Origin: Sunxiuqinia sp963678245
Lineage (GTDB): Bacteria; Bacteroidota; Bacteroidia; Bacteroidales; Prolixibacteraceae
DNA: 64,000 nt
Reading direction: 5' to 3'
NCBI GenBank assembly: GCA_965140765.1
Contig: OZ223307.1
Span: forward strand, 248,001-312,000
Below are positions 8,980 to 16,429 of this stretch, one piece after another (positions within the stretch are counted from its first letter, which is position 1; each line of letters begins with the position of its first letter). The position numbers were made by a program, and so were the translations under genes. The notes beneath the pieces were generated by a model that was not told the DNA's origin, searched no databases, and saw nothing but the letters and a program-made list of their open reading frames with translations.

Positions 8980-9669
8980 ATGAATCTACAACAGTATACT
9001 TATGCCAGTTTATTAGTAGGAACCATTGTTATTCCTTTGGCTTTAAGTTTCGATAAAAAGGTACATTTTTGGACGAATTGGAAATATCTGTTTCCAGCTA
9101 TTTTAATTACCGCTGCCGTTTTCATTTATTGGGACATTCAATTCACTCAAGCTGAAATCTGGAGTTTCAACCACAAGTATGTTTTAGGCTATTATTTCCA
9201 AGGCCTCCCCATCGAAGAGTGGCTGTTCTTTCTAGTTGTGCCGTATGCGTGTCTTTTTATTTACGAAGTACTAAAATCGTACATCCCCAAAATTGAACTT
9301 CCAAATCTGTTTTTGGTTACCAGTCTGGGTTTAATTGTCTTATTCGCAACAATCAGTTATTTTAACCGTGGGCAGCTTTACACCTTCTTTAATTTTCTGT
9401 TTGCAGGAATATTCCTCGCTTACGTTATTTTTCGTAACCAATTTAAGCAACACCTAACGAAATTCTATTTCTCCTACTTCATTGCATTGATACCTTTCTT
9501 GATAATCAATGGTGTACTGACAGCCCTGCCTGTTGTTGAATATCATCCGGCGCACGTACTAAACATTAGGGTATTCACTATCCCAGTTGAAGATTTTGGC
9601 TACCTCTTTCTGTTGCTTTTAATGAACACTTCGATTTACGAAACATTAAAAACGCAGAAGTACTACTAA
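8980..9669 (+). CDS. crtYcd: Fused lycopene beta-cyclase (CrtYc-CrtYd type)
   Basis: A 229-residue membrane protein with two homologous lycopene-cyclase-domain halves. The first half carries PIEEWLFF (77-84) and the second IPVEDFGY (201-208), the paired acidic motifs of heterodimeric CrtYc/CrtYd joined in one chain. It cyclizes lycopene ends to beta-ionone rings. A monocyclic product is implied because CruF and CrtD need one remaining psi end. ATG follows directly after the crtB TAA. Confidence 0.88.
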   Translation: MNLQQYTYASLLVGTIVIPLALSFDKKVHFWTNWKYLFPAILITAAVFIYWDIQFTQAEIWSFNHKYVLGYYFQGLPIEEWLFFLVVPYACLFIYEVLKSYIPKIELPNLFLVTSLGLIVLFATISYFNRGQLYTFFNFLFAGIFLAYVIFRNQFKQHLTKFYFSYFIALIPFLIINGVLTALPVVEYHPAHVLNIRVFTIPVEDFGYLFLLLLMNTSIYETLKTQKYY

Positions 9670-9702
9670 ATCACCAAAAGTAACATTTTGCCCGACTAGG
9701 AT

Positions 9703-10224
9703 CTATTCGGCAACGGCAATCTTAATAACAAGCTTTTTTACGGATTCCGACTGTTCGATCATCATACAAGGACGATGCACATCGTCCGGAAAAAACAAGA
9801 AAAAGCAATCTGGTGTCGCAGTAAAAAATTCACCATCTTGTTCGCCAAAGAAAATCAAGTCTTTTTGCTCGTTATAATTTTGGGGATCGACAGTCTTTTC
9901 GAGTGGCAAAACACCTATTACTTCCTGCCCTGAAATAACGTACTGTAAATCGATATATTTTCTATGAGCTTCCCACTTTGCATCCTGCGGGCTTTTAGTC
10001 TCATATTCCGAAACCATTGCAAATACATGATCTCCTTCCAACAGATACTTCCCCATCGCCAACGAATTTAAGTCTTGTTTTAAAAAGTCGAATACTTTTT
10101 GCCACCACTCCGGTTGAGCATGATACTGCTCGTAAAACTTACTTAAATTAATTGACGCATGGGCTTGTACATCAGCTGATCCTACCCATTCCTTGCTATG
10201 GAACCATTCTTGCATTTCTTTCAT
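9703..10224 (-). CDS. YhcH/YjgK/YiaL family protein (DUF386)
   Basis: A 173-residue cupin-like protein with the family signatures EAHRKYIDLQYVISGQE, then FPDDVHRP, whose histidines and acids suggest a metal site. Characterized relatives include proteins tied to sialic-acid and other sugar catabolism; no sugar genes are adjacent here, so the substrate is unknown. It converges with the crtYcd operon, leaving 33 bases between stops. Confidence 0.85.
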   Translation of the reverse strand: MKEMQEWFHSKEWVGSADVQAHASINLSKFYEQYHAQPEWWQKVFDFLKQDLNSLAMGKYLLEGDHVFAMVSEYETKSPQDAKWEAHRKYIDLQYVISGQEVIGVLPLEKTVDPQNYNEQKDLIFFGEQDGEFFTATPDCFFLFFPDDVHRPCMMIEQSESVKKLVIKIAVAE

Positions 10225-10539
10225 TTTTCCAATCCTTATAGATCAATAAAAAAAGTAATTTTGAACAAAGATATGAAATGCTTTGCTGAATGTCCGTTTT
10301 CATATCGCAATTGAGCCAATTATACTGGCAAACTTGAAGTAAAAACTAAAGACTCTCAGAATTTCAAGCACTTACAAGAATCTTCATTTTCTGAACTTTG
10401 TGATTCAAATTCGACAGAACAATTCATCAATATTCGATCATGCTTTTAATGCAACCACTTGTGGTTTAAGAAAAGTAAGGTTAAATAATTATGAACTACA
10501 ATATTAACAAATATTAAACTTTAACTACAACATGCTCAA
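10225..10539. other. Intergenic, AT-rich, no gene seen
   Basis: No credible coding frame or RNA gene was found in this 315-base gap. It should contain the promoters of the leftward YhcH gene and the rightward membrane protein. Confidence 0.5.
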
Positions 10540-11109
10540 ATGCCAATTTTATTCTCCAACTTTAGATTTGATATTTTTTTAATAGAAAAACTTTTTGCGG
10601 GGATGGACTTATTCGGAGTTGTAAAATTAATTCATGTTTTCCTTTTAGCTACAGTTAAGTATTTTATCACATTTCCTTATGCATTGCTCATCGGATTGGA
10701 TAAAACACAGGCTATTATTGCCGTAACCGTAGGTGGAATTAGTGGTTTTTTCTTTTTTTACTACCTGAGTACCGTTTTAATCAATTTCATAAAACGAAAT
10801 AAAATTCATGCCGTTCATTTTTCCGCTAAATATCTCCGGGTTGATTTGAATCGTTTCATTCAGAAATTCAAAATTAAATCACCCAAATCATTACGGAAAA
10901 GAAGATTTTTCGTGAAGTTACGAAACAAATATGGTTTTTTAGGAATAATCGTGGCTACACCAATATTGCTCAGTATTCCTCTGGGAGCATTTTTACTGAA
11001 TCGATATTATTCCAGAAAAAAATATGTGTTTGCCTATATGGTTCTTTCTATTTTAGGATGGGCACTTATCTTCTCCGCAATCACATTCGTTTTGGCAAAG
11101 CCACTTTAA
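10540..11109 (+). CDS. Small multi-pass membrane protein, unknown
   Basis: About 189 residues with roughly four hydrophobic segments: around 27-50, 57-80, 130-152 and 163-185. A basic loop (KSPKSLRKRRFFVKLRNK) precedes KYGFLGIIVATPILLSIPLG, loosely reminiscent of the DedA/small multidrug-export superfamily. I do not recognise the family with certainty. An internal ATG at 10603 is an alternative start giving a 168-residue protein. It is followed after 62 bases by a HEAT-like gene on the same strand. Confidence 0.6.
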   Translation: MPILFSNFRFDIFLIEKLFAGMDLFGVVKLIHVFLLATVKYFITFPYALLIGLDKTQAIIAVTVGGISGFFFFYYLSTVLINFIKRNKIHAVHFSAKYLRVDLNRFIQKFKIKSPKSLRKRRFFVKLRNKYGFLGIIVATPILLSIPLGAFLLNRYYSRKKYVFAYMVLSILGWALIFSAITFVLAKPL

Positions 11110-11171
11110 TTATTGCTCTTCGATACTCAAAACCTTATCTTTAATGATTCAAAAGAAGGAATTATTAAGCT

Positions 11172-11708
11172 ATGAAACGTGAAGAGTTTTATACTTTTTT
11201 AGACACTTGGGAAAACATTCATATTCTGATTGATTACTTAATTGACTACCCCAATAAAATTAAAAATCTAATTGACATCGGATTGAATGACTCAAAAAAA
11301 CAAAGCTGGCGAGCTATTTGGATCATCGACAAGGTCCACGAAAAGAAACCGGAACTGGTTCGTCCATTTATTTCACAGTTTGTTGAAACACTAACTTTTA
11401 TTTCGAATGAGAGTAAGCTTCGACACCTATTGAAACTGATCAGTCTCAATCCGATAGCCAGTGAGAAATTACTTTTCCTGTGGGATTATGCAATAACCGA
11501 ATTTACAAATGCTTCACGCCCCATTGCCATTCGTGTTCACGCGATGCAGATTTTATTTGAGATTTCGAAAACGATTCCTGAATTCAAGCCCGAACTTGTT
11601 CAGTTGATTGAACATGAAATAGAGGTTCATGATTCAGCGGGTATCCGGTCGCGCGGGAAAAAATTGCTTGCGAAACTATACGGTTCGAAAAAATTTGAAA
11701 ACAGCTAA
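11172..11708 (+). CDS. HEAT-repeat-like hypothetical protein
   Basis: A soluble, all-helical protein of 178 residues with repeating amphipathic helix pairs (for example KQSWRAIWIIDKVHEKKPE and AIRVHAMQILFEISKTIPE), which suggests HEAT/armadillo-type scaffolding. No catalytic motif or signal peptide is visible. It lies just upstream of tRNA-Gln. The function is unknown and may concern protein-protein contact. Confidence 0.6.
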   Translation: MKREEFYTFLDTWENIHILIDYLIDYPNKIKNLIDIGLNDSKKQSWRAIWIIDKVHEKKPELVRPFISQFVETLTFISNESKLRHLLKLISLNPIASEKLLFLWDYAITEFTNASRPIAIRVHAMQILFEISKTIPEFKPELVQLIEHEIEVHDSAGIRSRGKKLLAKLYGSKKFENS

Positions 11709-11773
11709 ATACTCATTTTCAATTCGCTTCGGTGATGCCCTTTAAAAAGCTTGTTTTTTTTTCTTTAAAAATG

Positions 11774-11803
11774 ATTGGGCGAATGATTTTTTTTATATTT
11801 TTG
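11774..11803 (+). promoter_or_regulatory. Promoter of tRNA-Gln
   Basis: TATTTTTG at 11796-11803 matches the Bacteroidota -7 consensus TAnnTTTG exactly. ATTG at 11774-11777 is a near match to the -33 TTTG, with an 18-base spacer. Transcription would begin about 20-25 bases before the tRNA. Confidence 0.65.
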
Positions 11804-11833
11804 CAGCGTCTTTAAAGAAAAGGCAATAATGAT

Positions 11834-11906
11834 TGACCCGTGGTGTAATTGGCAACACGTCTGGTTTTGGTCCAGAAGAGTCCAGGTTCGAGCCCTGGCG
11901 GGTCAA
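11834..11906 (+). tRNA. tRNA-Gln (anticodon TTG)
   Basis: A complete cloverleaf can be folded. The acceptor is TGACCCG with CGGGTCA, the D stem GTGT/ACAC, the anticodon stem TCTGG/CCAGA with loop TTTTGGT (anticodon TTG), and the T stem CCAGG/CCTGG around TTCGAGC. CCA is not encoded. Its last 23 bases form part of the left attachment repeat of the integrated element, so the element restores the tRNA 3' end. Confidence 0.95.
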
Positions 11907-11907
11907 C
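11884..11907 (+). repeat. attL, 24-bp direct repeat (tRNA-Gln 3' end)
   Basis: The repeat starts AGGTTCGAGCCC and ends GGCGGGTCAAC. It is identical to 37734-37757; the flanking bases differ on both sides (C/A before, T/A after). It spans the T arm and acceptor 3' strand of tRNA-Gln. Confidence 0.9.
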
Positions 11908-11930
11908 TAAATTGAAATACAAAAAACATC

Positions 11931-11966
11931 AAAAGCACTTAAAACGTTGATTTTAAGTGCTTTTTT
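11931..11966 (+). terminator. Terminator downstream of tRNA-Gln, element-borne
   Basis: A perfect 14-bp stem, AAAAGCACTTAAAA with TTTTAAGTGCTTTT, around loop CGTTGA, running into a T tract. It lies inside the element and apparently replaces the chromosomal terminator now at 37761. Confidence 0.85.
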
Positions 11967-12010
11967 ATTTAACAGCACTTCATTTAAAACCATTTTTGGT
12001 CAAGGTAAGC

Positions 12011-12056
12011 GAGACCATATCGAGACCCCTCCCTATTTGAGGATAATGGGTCTCGA
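12011..12056. repeat. Left arm-type repeat near attL
   Basis: GAGACCATATCGAGACC (12011-12027) differs by one base from a copy near attR at 37667-37683. Its 3' half TCGAGACC is also present inverted as GGTCTCGA at 12049-12056. The positions inside both element ends suit integrase arm-binding sites; this role is inferred. Confidence 0.55.
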
Positions 12057-12206
12057 CAAATCTCATAACTCTCTGAATTTTAACATTTAAATTGATTCAA
12101 TCTGATGCATTTTTGACATTGATTACAGGCTCTTTTTTGAGTATTTTAGATGTCAATCGAGGCCAAATCTGCACGGTGATTTATAATTTTATAAAAATGG
12201 CAGGTT

Positions 12207-13421
12207 ATGAGAGTTACAATTAATCTTTTACTTAAAAAATCAAAGTCGAATAAAGGTGGTAAAACGCCAGTCTATGCAAGAATTACGCTGAATGGACGCA
12301 GAGCCGAAATCTCTACCAGGGTTTTTGTCGATTCAACAATGTGGGACACTGACCGTCAACTCCTTATTGGGAAAAGTGAAAAAATAAGAGTTCTAAATAA
12401 CCGGTTGGATAAGTTCATTTCAGAGGTAAATGATCACTACAACCAGCTGGTGTCACTAGGTGAGGAATTCGATATTGTCGACTTGAGGGATAAAATCATC
12501 GGCGTTAAAAGTCAAAAACAGGTTTTAGAAATCTTCGATATGACTATTAGTTCCATAGAAGGCAAGATTGGTAATGACTATTCCTACAGTACGTTAAAAC
12601 ATTATCGAACCTGCCGAAGAAGGGTTTCTGAATTTATTCGAAAGCAGTACAAAAGACCTGACATATCTCTGGATCGCATCAATTATCATTTTCTGGATGC
12701 ATTCGACATCTTTCTGAAATCAACCGTGAAGGTATCATCCAATACGGCTTGGGGATATCACAAGGATTTTAAAAGAGTCCTTAACAACGCTGTTTCTATG
12801 AATCTGTTGTCACAAAACCCATATCGAACTTATAAGGTCAAGAGTATGGAATCAAACCGGGATTTTTTAACCTCCGAAGAACTCAAAAAGATTGTTCAAA
12901 AAAAGATCTCCATTAAGCGACTTGCCGTTGTGAGGGATATCTTTGTATTTGCCTGCTATACTGGTTTGTCGTTTTCAGATATTGAAAAACTGGGAACAGA
13001 ACACCTTTTCAATGGGGAAGATGGAGAGAAATGGATCATTATTGACCGGACAAAAACATTAGCCAGGTGTCGGATTCCAATTCTACCCGGAGCAGGCTTA
13101 ATCCTGAAAAAATATGCAGATTATCCGCTGAATAGTTCCAAAAGGAAATTATTACCTGTTCATTCCAATCAAAAAATGAATGCTTACTTAAAAGAACTAG
13201 CAGATATTTGTGAAATTAGGAAAACTTTAACGATGCATGTAGCAAGACATACTTTTGCTACTTCTATCACCCTCGCCAATGGTGTACCCATTGAAACTGT
13301 TTCGAAGATGCTTGGTCACAGTTCACTAAAAACAACACAAATTTATGCCCGGATTGTAGATTCAAAAATATCCGATGAAATGAAAACTCTGAAAAACAAA
13401 CTGAAAAAAGTAGACCTGTAA
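12207..13421 (+). CDS. int: Tyrosine recombinase / integrase of the element
   Basis: A 404-residue site-specific recombinase with the Bacteroidota arm-binding N-terminus (MRVTINLLLKK, through a three-stranded arm domain), a SAM-like core-binding domain (about 105-205) and a C-terminal catalytic domain. Visible catalytic residues are K283, H344-x-x-R347, H371 and nucleophile Y380. The position of the first arginine is occupied by serine (TGLS, S255), as known for the CTnDOT integrase. It is placed next to attL and transcribed into the element, as expected for the integrase acting on the tRNA-Gln repeats. Confidence 0.93.
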   Translation: MRVTINLLLKKSKSNKGGKTPVYARITLNGRRAEISTRVFVDSTMWDTDRQLLIGKSEKIRVLNNRLDKFISEVNDHYNQLVSLGEEFDIVDLRDKIIGVKSQKQVLEIFDMTISSIEGKIGNDYSYSTLKHYRTCRRRVSEFIRKQYKRPDISLDRINYHFLDAFDIFLKSTVKVSSNTAWGYHKDFKRVLNNAVSMNLLSQNPYRTYKVKSMESNRDFLTSEELKKIVQKKISIKRLAVVRDIFVFACYTGLSFSDIEKLGTEHLFNGEDGEKWIIIDRTKTLARCRIPILPGAGLILKKYADYPLNSSKRKLLPVHSNQKMNAYLKELADICEIRKTLTMHVARHTFATSITLANGVPIETVSKMLGHSSLKTTQIYARIVDSKISDEMKTLKNKLKKVDL

Positions 13422-13640
13422 CGAATTACGAATAATTACTAGGAATTTATTTAACCTGAGTCAGATCTATCAAACGTAGAAAATATTCCATTGACCAGAT
13501 ATCAATTACGTCCGTATCCTTGATAATTTGTTCCCTGAGAAAATAACAGATAAAGTACCAAAACCGATCAATACAATTCGAAACCGTGTACAATATGTAC
13601 CTAGATATCACATTGATAACCGATTCACACAAAACAAATA

Positions 13641-13679
13641 TTGCACAGATAATCGATTTGTTATCGATTATCTGTGCAA
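13641..13679. repeat. 17-bp perfect inverted repeat with 5-base loop
   Basis: TTGCACAGATAATCGAT is followed by loop TTGTT and its exact reverse complement. The repeat lies 15 bases beyond the stop of the leftward mobilization operon and 220 bases after the integrase stop. There is no strong T tract on either side, so it is a weak terminator at best. A protein-binding or replication/excision site is equally possible. Confidence 0.8.
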
Positions 13680-13694
13680 ATTTCACTGTTGATT

Positions 13695-14312
13695 CTACTC
13701 CAACCATCTCCTCTCTGTCTCTTCGGCCTTCTTCCTAGCTTCCTTTTCGAAATCTCCTACTTCTTCCCTGATTTTGTTAATCAGCTTTTTGTTTCGATGA
13801 TCTTGAAAGATATCTTCCAGTGTCGAAAGATCCGTTATATTAATCCCTCCTTGCATTTGGATGTAGCGGTATTTTAGGTCATTATCCTTCATTTTCAGGT
13901 TAAATTTGTACTGATAAATATTTCCAGTAATTGCTCCAAGTAAGACAAATACAAGTATAACAAACGCAAGCACGATTTTAAAAGATTTGAAGTCAAAGAC
14001 ATGATGATGGCGAACTGTGCGTTCTTTTTCCTGTCCAGTAATGGTTGCCTGAACTTTTTCCAACCTGGAAAGGACGAGTTTTTGGGATTCCTGCATTGCC
14101 ACAGGAACCTTCCCGATTCCTGAATGAATGGAGAAGAGGTGGTTGTTAATTTGCTGTAATACCGATTCAATGGCAGCCCTGTTATTTTTGAGCCTTCTTT
14201 CTTCATCGATCACTTTTGGCCTGCTGTTTTGCCCATTTAAGTTCTTTTCGATCGCTACTAGTCGGGATTTGATTTCTTCATACATTTCGCTGATAATGGC
14301 ATTACTTTTCAT
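13695..14312 (-). CDS. Mobilization accessory protein, coiled-coil with one TM
   Basis: 205 residues. The first half is helical and charged (about 1-95), a single membrane span lies at about 111-131 (IVLAFVILVFVLLGAITGNI), and the C-terminus is a lysine/glutamate-rich helix. No enzyme motif is seen. It follows the relaxase on the same strand after a 40-base gap, the position usually taken by small mobilization accessory proteins in Bacteroidota elements. It may anchor the relaxosome to the inner membrane; this is inferred. Confidence 0.6.
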   Translation of the reverse strand: MKSNAIISEMYEEIKSRLVAIEKNLNGQNSRPKVIDEERRLKNNRAAIESVLQQINNHLFSIHSGIGKVPVAMQESQKLVLSRLEKVQATITGQEKERTVRHHHVFDFKSFKIVLAFVILVFVLLGAITGNIYQYKFNLKMKDNDLKYRYIQMQGGINITDLSTLEDIFQDHRNKKLINKIREEVGDFEKEARKKAEETERRWLE

Positions 14313-14352
14313 GGCTATGTATTTTCTATTTTAATCTTCTGTTTCCCGCTGG

Positions 14353-15255
14353 TCATCTCCTTGGTCCTTTCCTTCTTTTAATTTTGGGAGTTGCATACTT
14401 TTCATTTCGTTGTTTTCTTTCATCGGCATATCTTCCCATATTGTAACTGAGACTGGTCAGAAAGTTTCCGGCAACCATTCTATCTGGTAGTTGAAAGTTG
14501 ACCTTGTTGTCCACCTTCATTTGCTGAGCAAGGTTTTGTTTCAGTTGAAAAGTAATTTTCGAATAGCTGAACTGCCGGTCAACCTTTGAACCATTAAACG
14601 AATAACCGTTTTGAGTAAAGCTCACTCCCTGTATCTCGCAGGTCCTTCCCCTGAACTTAAAATCAACAGCAATGCTTTGCTCTTTCAGTCCTGAAATGAC
14701 CTGATCCCAGTTTTGGCACTCTGGAATTAGCTTCTTCAAGGATTCATAAATCTCATACCTGGTTTTGTCAGGTTCTTTGAGCCGATGTACCTTAACATTT
14801 TCCTTTCCTTTGGCAAAGTACAACCCATATTTCTCAGTCAGTTCTTTGCAGATTTTTTCGCTCCGGTAGCGATCATTCCTATCTGAAATTATTTTCCCGT
14901 GATTATCAACACGATTGAAAATAAGATGAACATGCGGATGCTCTTTGTCGTAATGACGGGCAATGATGTACTGGGTATTCTCAATTCCCATCTTCTGCAT
15001 ATACTCCCTGGAGACCTCTACCATGAAGCTGTTATCCAGCTTTTGTTTATCCTGTTCCGAAAAGTCCAGGGAAATATGACCAACTGGCTTTTTTATCCGG
15101 GAGTTCATTTCAGCCTGAAAGGTGAAACTTTGAACAATGGATTCCCGATCTTTTAGCCTTACCCCCTGACTGTCTAGTAATTCTGCGCCTTTTGAATCAT
15201 CAAGCACATAGTTGACCACCCCTTTAAAATCCTGTCCTTTCACAATCTTAGCCAT
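14353..15255 (-). CDS. mobB: Relaxase / mobilization nuclease (MOBP type)
   Basis: About 300 residues beginning MAKIVKGQDFKGVVNYVLDD. The histidine cluster HYDKEHPHVHLIFNRV (residues 101-116) supplies the metal-binding triad, and a candidate nicking tyrosine lies near the N-terminus in VVNYVLDD. It would nick oriT and pilot the strand for transfer by a helper element. I chose the ATG at 15255 (a second ATG directly before it at 15258 is possible) because this overlaps the end of mobC by eight bases; the frame upstream to 15354 lies inside mobC and is unlikely to be coding. Confidence 0.9.
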   Translation of the reverse strand: MAKIVKGQDFKGVVNYVLDDSKGAELLDSQGVRLKDRESIVQSFTFQAEMNSRIKKPVGHISLDFSEQDKQKLDNSFMVEVSREYMQKMGIENTQYIIARHYDKEHPHVHLIFNRVDNHGKIISDRNDRYRSEKICKELTEKYGLYFAKGKENVKVHRLKEPDKTRYEIYESLKKLIPECQNWDQVISGLKEQSIAVDFKFRGRTCEIQGVSFTQNGYSFNGSKVDRQFSYSKITFQLKQNLAQQMKVDNKVNFQLPDRMVAGNFLTSLSYNMGRYADERKQRNEKYATPKIKRRKGPRR

Positions 15256-15601
15256 CATTTTGAATCCGGTCCAAAAGGTTATCGATCTTATCTGCAAGAA
15301 AAAGGTATTCCTGTCTGGCGTGCGTGTATCCTGCTGCGTTGGCCTTGCGGGCAATCTGGTTCAGGTTATTGGCGATCCCACAAAGCTTGCGAACCAAATC
15401 CAGCAATTCCGGGGAAAGACGCTGCTTAATGATACTACTTTCGATACTTCTTCTGATAAATTCACTTTTTGTGATCCCGGCCTGCCTGCTTTTGTACCTT
15501 AGGGTGTAATAATCTTCGGTAGACATCTTGACACTGACCCGGTAAGATTTCTTTTCACCTAACTTTTTGCGGGGTCGTCCAACTTTGCTTCGTGTATCCA
15601 T
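15248..15601 (-). CDS. mobC: Relaxosome protein MobC
   Basis: A basic 117-residue protein. The N-terminal ribbon-helix-helix-like stretch (SYRVSVKMSTEDYYTLRYKS, then GITKSEFIRRSIE) is followed by the MobC signature LCGIANNLNQIARKANAAG. The family binds oriT beside the relaxase. It is the first gene of the mob operon and overlaps the relaxase start. An 8-bp inverted repeat 41 bases upstream could be its binding site. Confidence 0.88.
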   Translation of the reverse strand: MDTRSKVGRPRKKLGEKKSYRVSVKMSTEDYYTLRYKSRQAGITKSEFIRRSIESSIIKQRLSPELLDLVRKLCGIANNLNQIARKANAAGYTHARQEYLFLADKIDNLLDRIQNDG

Positions 15602-15641
15602 TTTCTGCTGTTTTTAATGAGACCAACGGGATGGAAAGTGG

Positions 15642-15660
15642 GTTTTGGTAGGACCAAAAC
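15642..15660. repeat. Inverted repeat upstream of mobC
   Basis: GTTTTGGT, spacer AGG, ACCAAAAC: a perfect 8-bp dyad 41 bases from the mobC start. It may be an operator or oriT arm for the ribbon-helix-helix protein. Confidence 0.6.
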
Positions 15661-15854
15661 ATAAACTTGCTGTCCCAACTTTTCACTAACATTGCCACCA
15701 GTAAAACTAAGGGATATAAATAAAACCCAAAACTGCAAAACAGCACAATATCAACCAATTGACACGAACCCAGAATCCTCAAAGAAAAAGAAAAAACAGT
15801 CAAAAAAATAAAAAGAAAGTCCTTTCAAATGTCAGTCCGGTGAAAAATCAAGGC

Positions 15855-15914
15855 TGTCCTGCCAAACTGGATCAATTGGGCTCAAATCTTATTAGAATAG
15901 CAAACGGCAGGACA
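15855..15914. repeat. Long-range inverted repeat, oriT candidate
   Basis: TGTCCTGCC at 15855-15863 pairs with GGCAGGACA at 15906-15914 across 42 bases. This geometry occurs in oriT and in folded RNAs; the role is inferred. Confidence 0.45.
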
Positions 15915-16074
15915 CTCGGCTTGGCCTTGTATTTTTTAGGCAACGGACTGGCTAAATTGGTGGTTCTTTTTTGGGTTGACAAATCGGTAGAACTTCAAGA
16001 ACAAAAAAAAAGGATTTCATGCAATACTAACGAAACCTAACAAATCGGAGGTTGTGGGGAGCAGTCAATCACAC

Positions 16075-16096
16075 AAGAGATCAAACTCTCTTTTTT
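16075..16096 (+). terminator. Small rho-independent terminator
   Basis: AAGAGA, loop TCAAAC, TCTCTT, followed by TTTT. It points rightward, yet no confident gene lies upstream on that strand, so it may end a short RNA or insulate the cargo. Confidence 0.5.
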
Positions 16097-16429
16097 AATA
16101 GTCCCAATATACCAAAACGTTCAAAGATCAAAAACAAATCTGATCCTCTCCTGATAGTTACAGATAAACAAACTTATTAATGACAACGAAGCTCAGGACA
16201 TAAAGGACATAGAATTATCCTAAGCATGTAAATCTAACACTATCAACCTCATGCACCACAAAACAACAAATTAACTCTGGAGCGATGGGTTAATACTCTT
16301 TTGCGATAGTCCCATAAAACAAATAAGCCGTGAACAAAACATACTAATTGCTCTGCTAACAACACCAAATATTATTGCTAATTTCACAACTATAATCTCT
16401 GTGCTTGTTAAATTATTAGAACGCTCAAT

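Larger units (their letters stand above)
15602..16429. other. Non-coding region with probable oriT
   Basis: An 828-base stretch between mobC and the cargo regulator. It contains the inverted repeats at 15642-15660 and 15855-15914 and a small terminator at 16075-16096. oriT of mobilizable elements normally lies next to mobC, so this is the best candidate region; the nick site itself is not identified. The promoters of the leftward mob operon and the rightward regulator must also lie here. Confidence 0.5.

Noticed and set aside
13447..13707. Minus-strand frame of 86 residues after the mob accessory gene
   Set aside because: It runs through the long dyad and overlaps the end of the accessory gene; no domain seen.
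15759..16040. Plus-strand frame of 93 residues before the 16075 terminator
   Set aside because: Low-complexity lysine-rich start, no recognised domain, and it overlaps the probable oriT dyad; not enough support for a gene.
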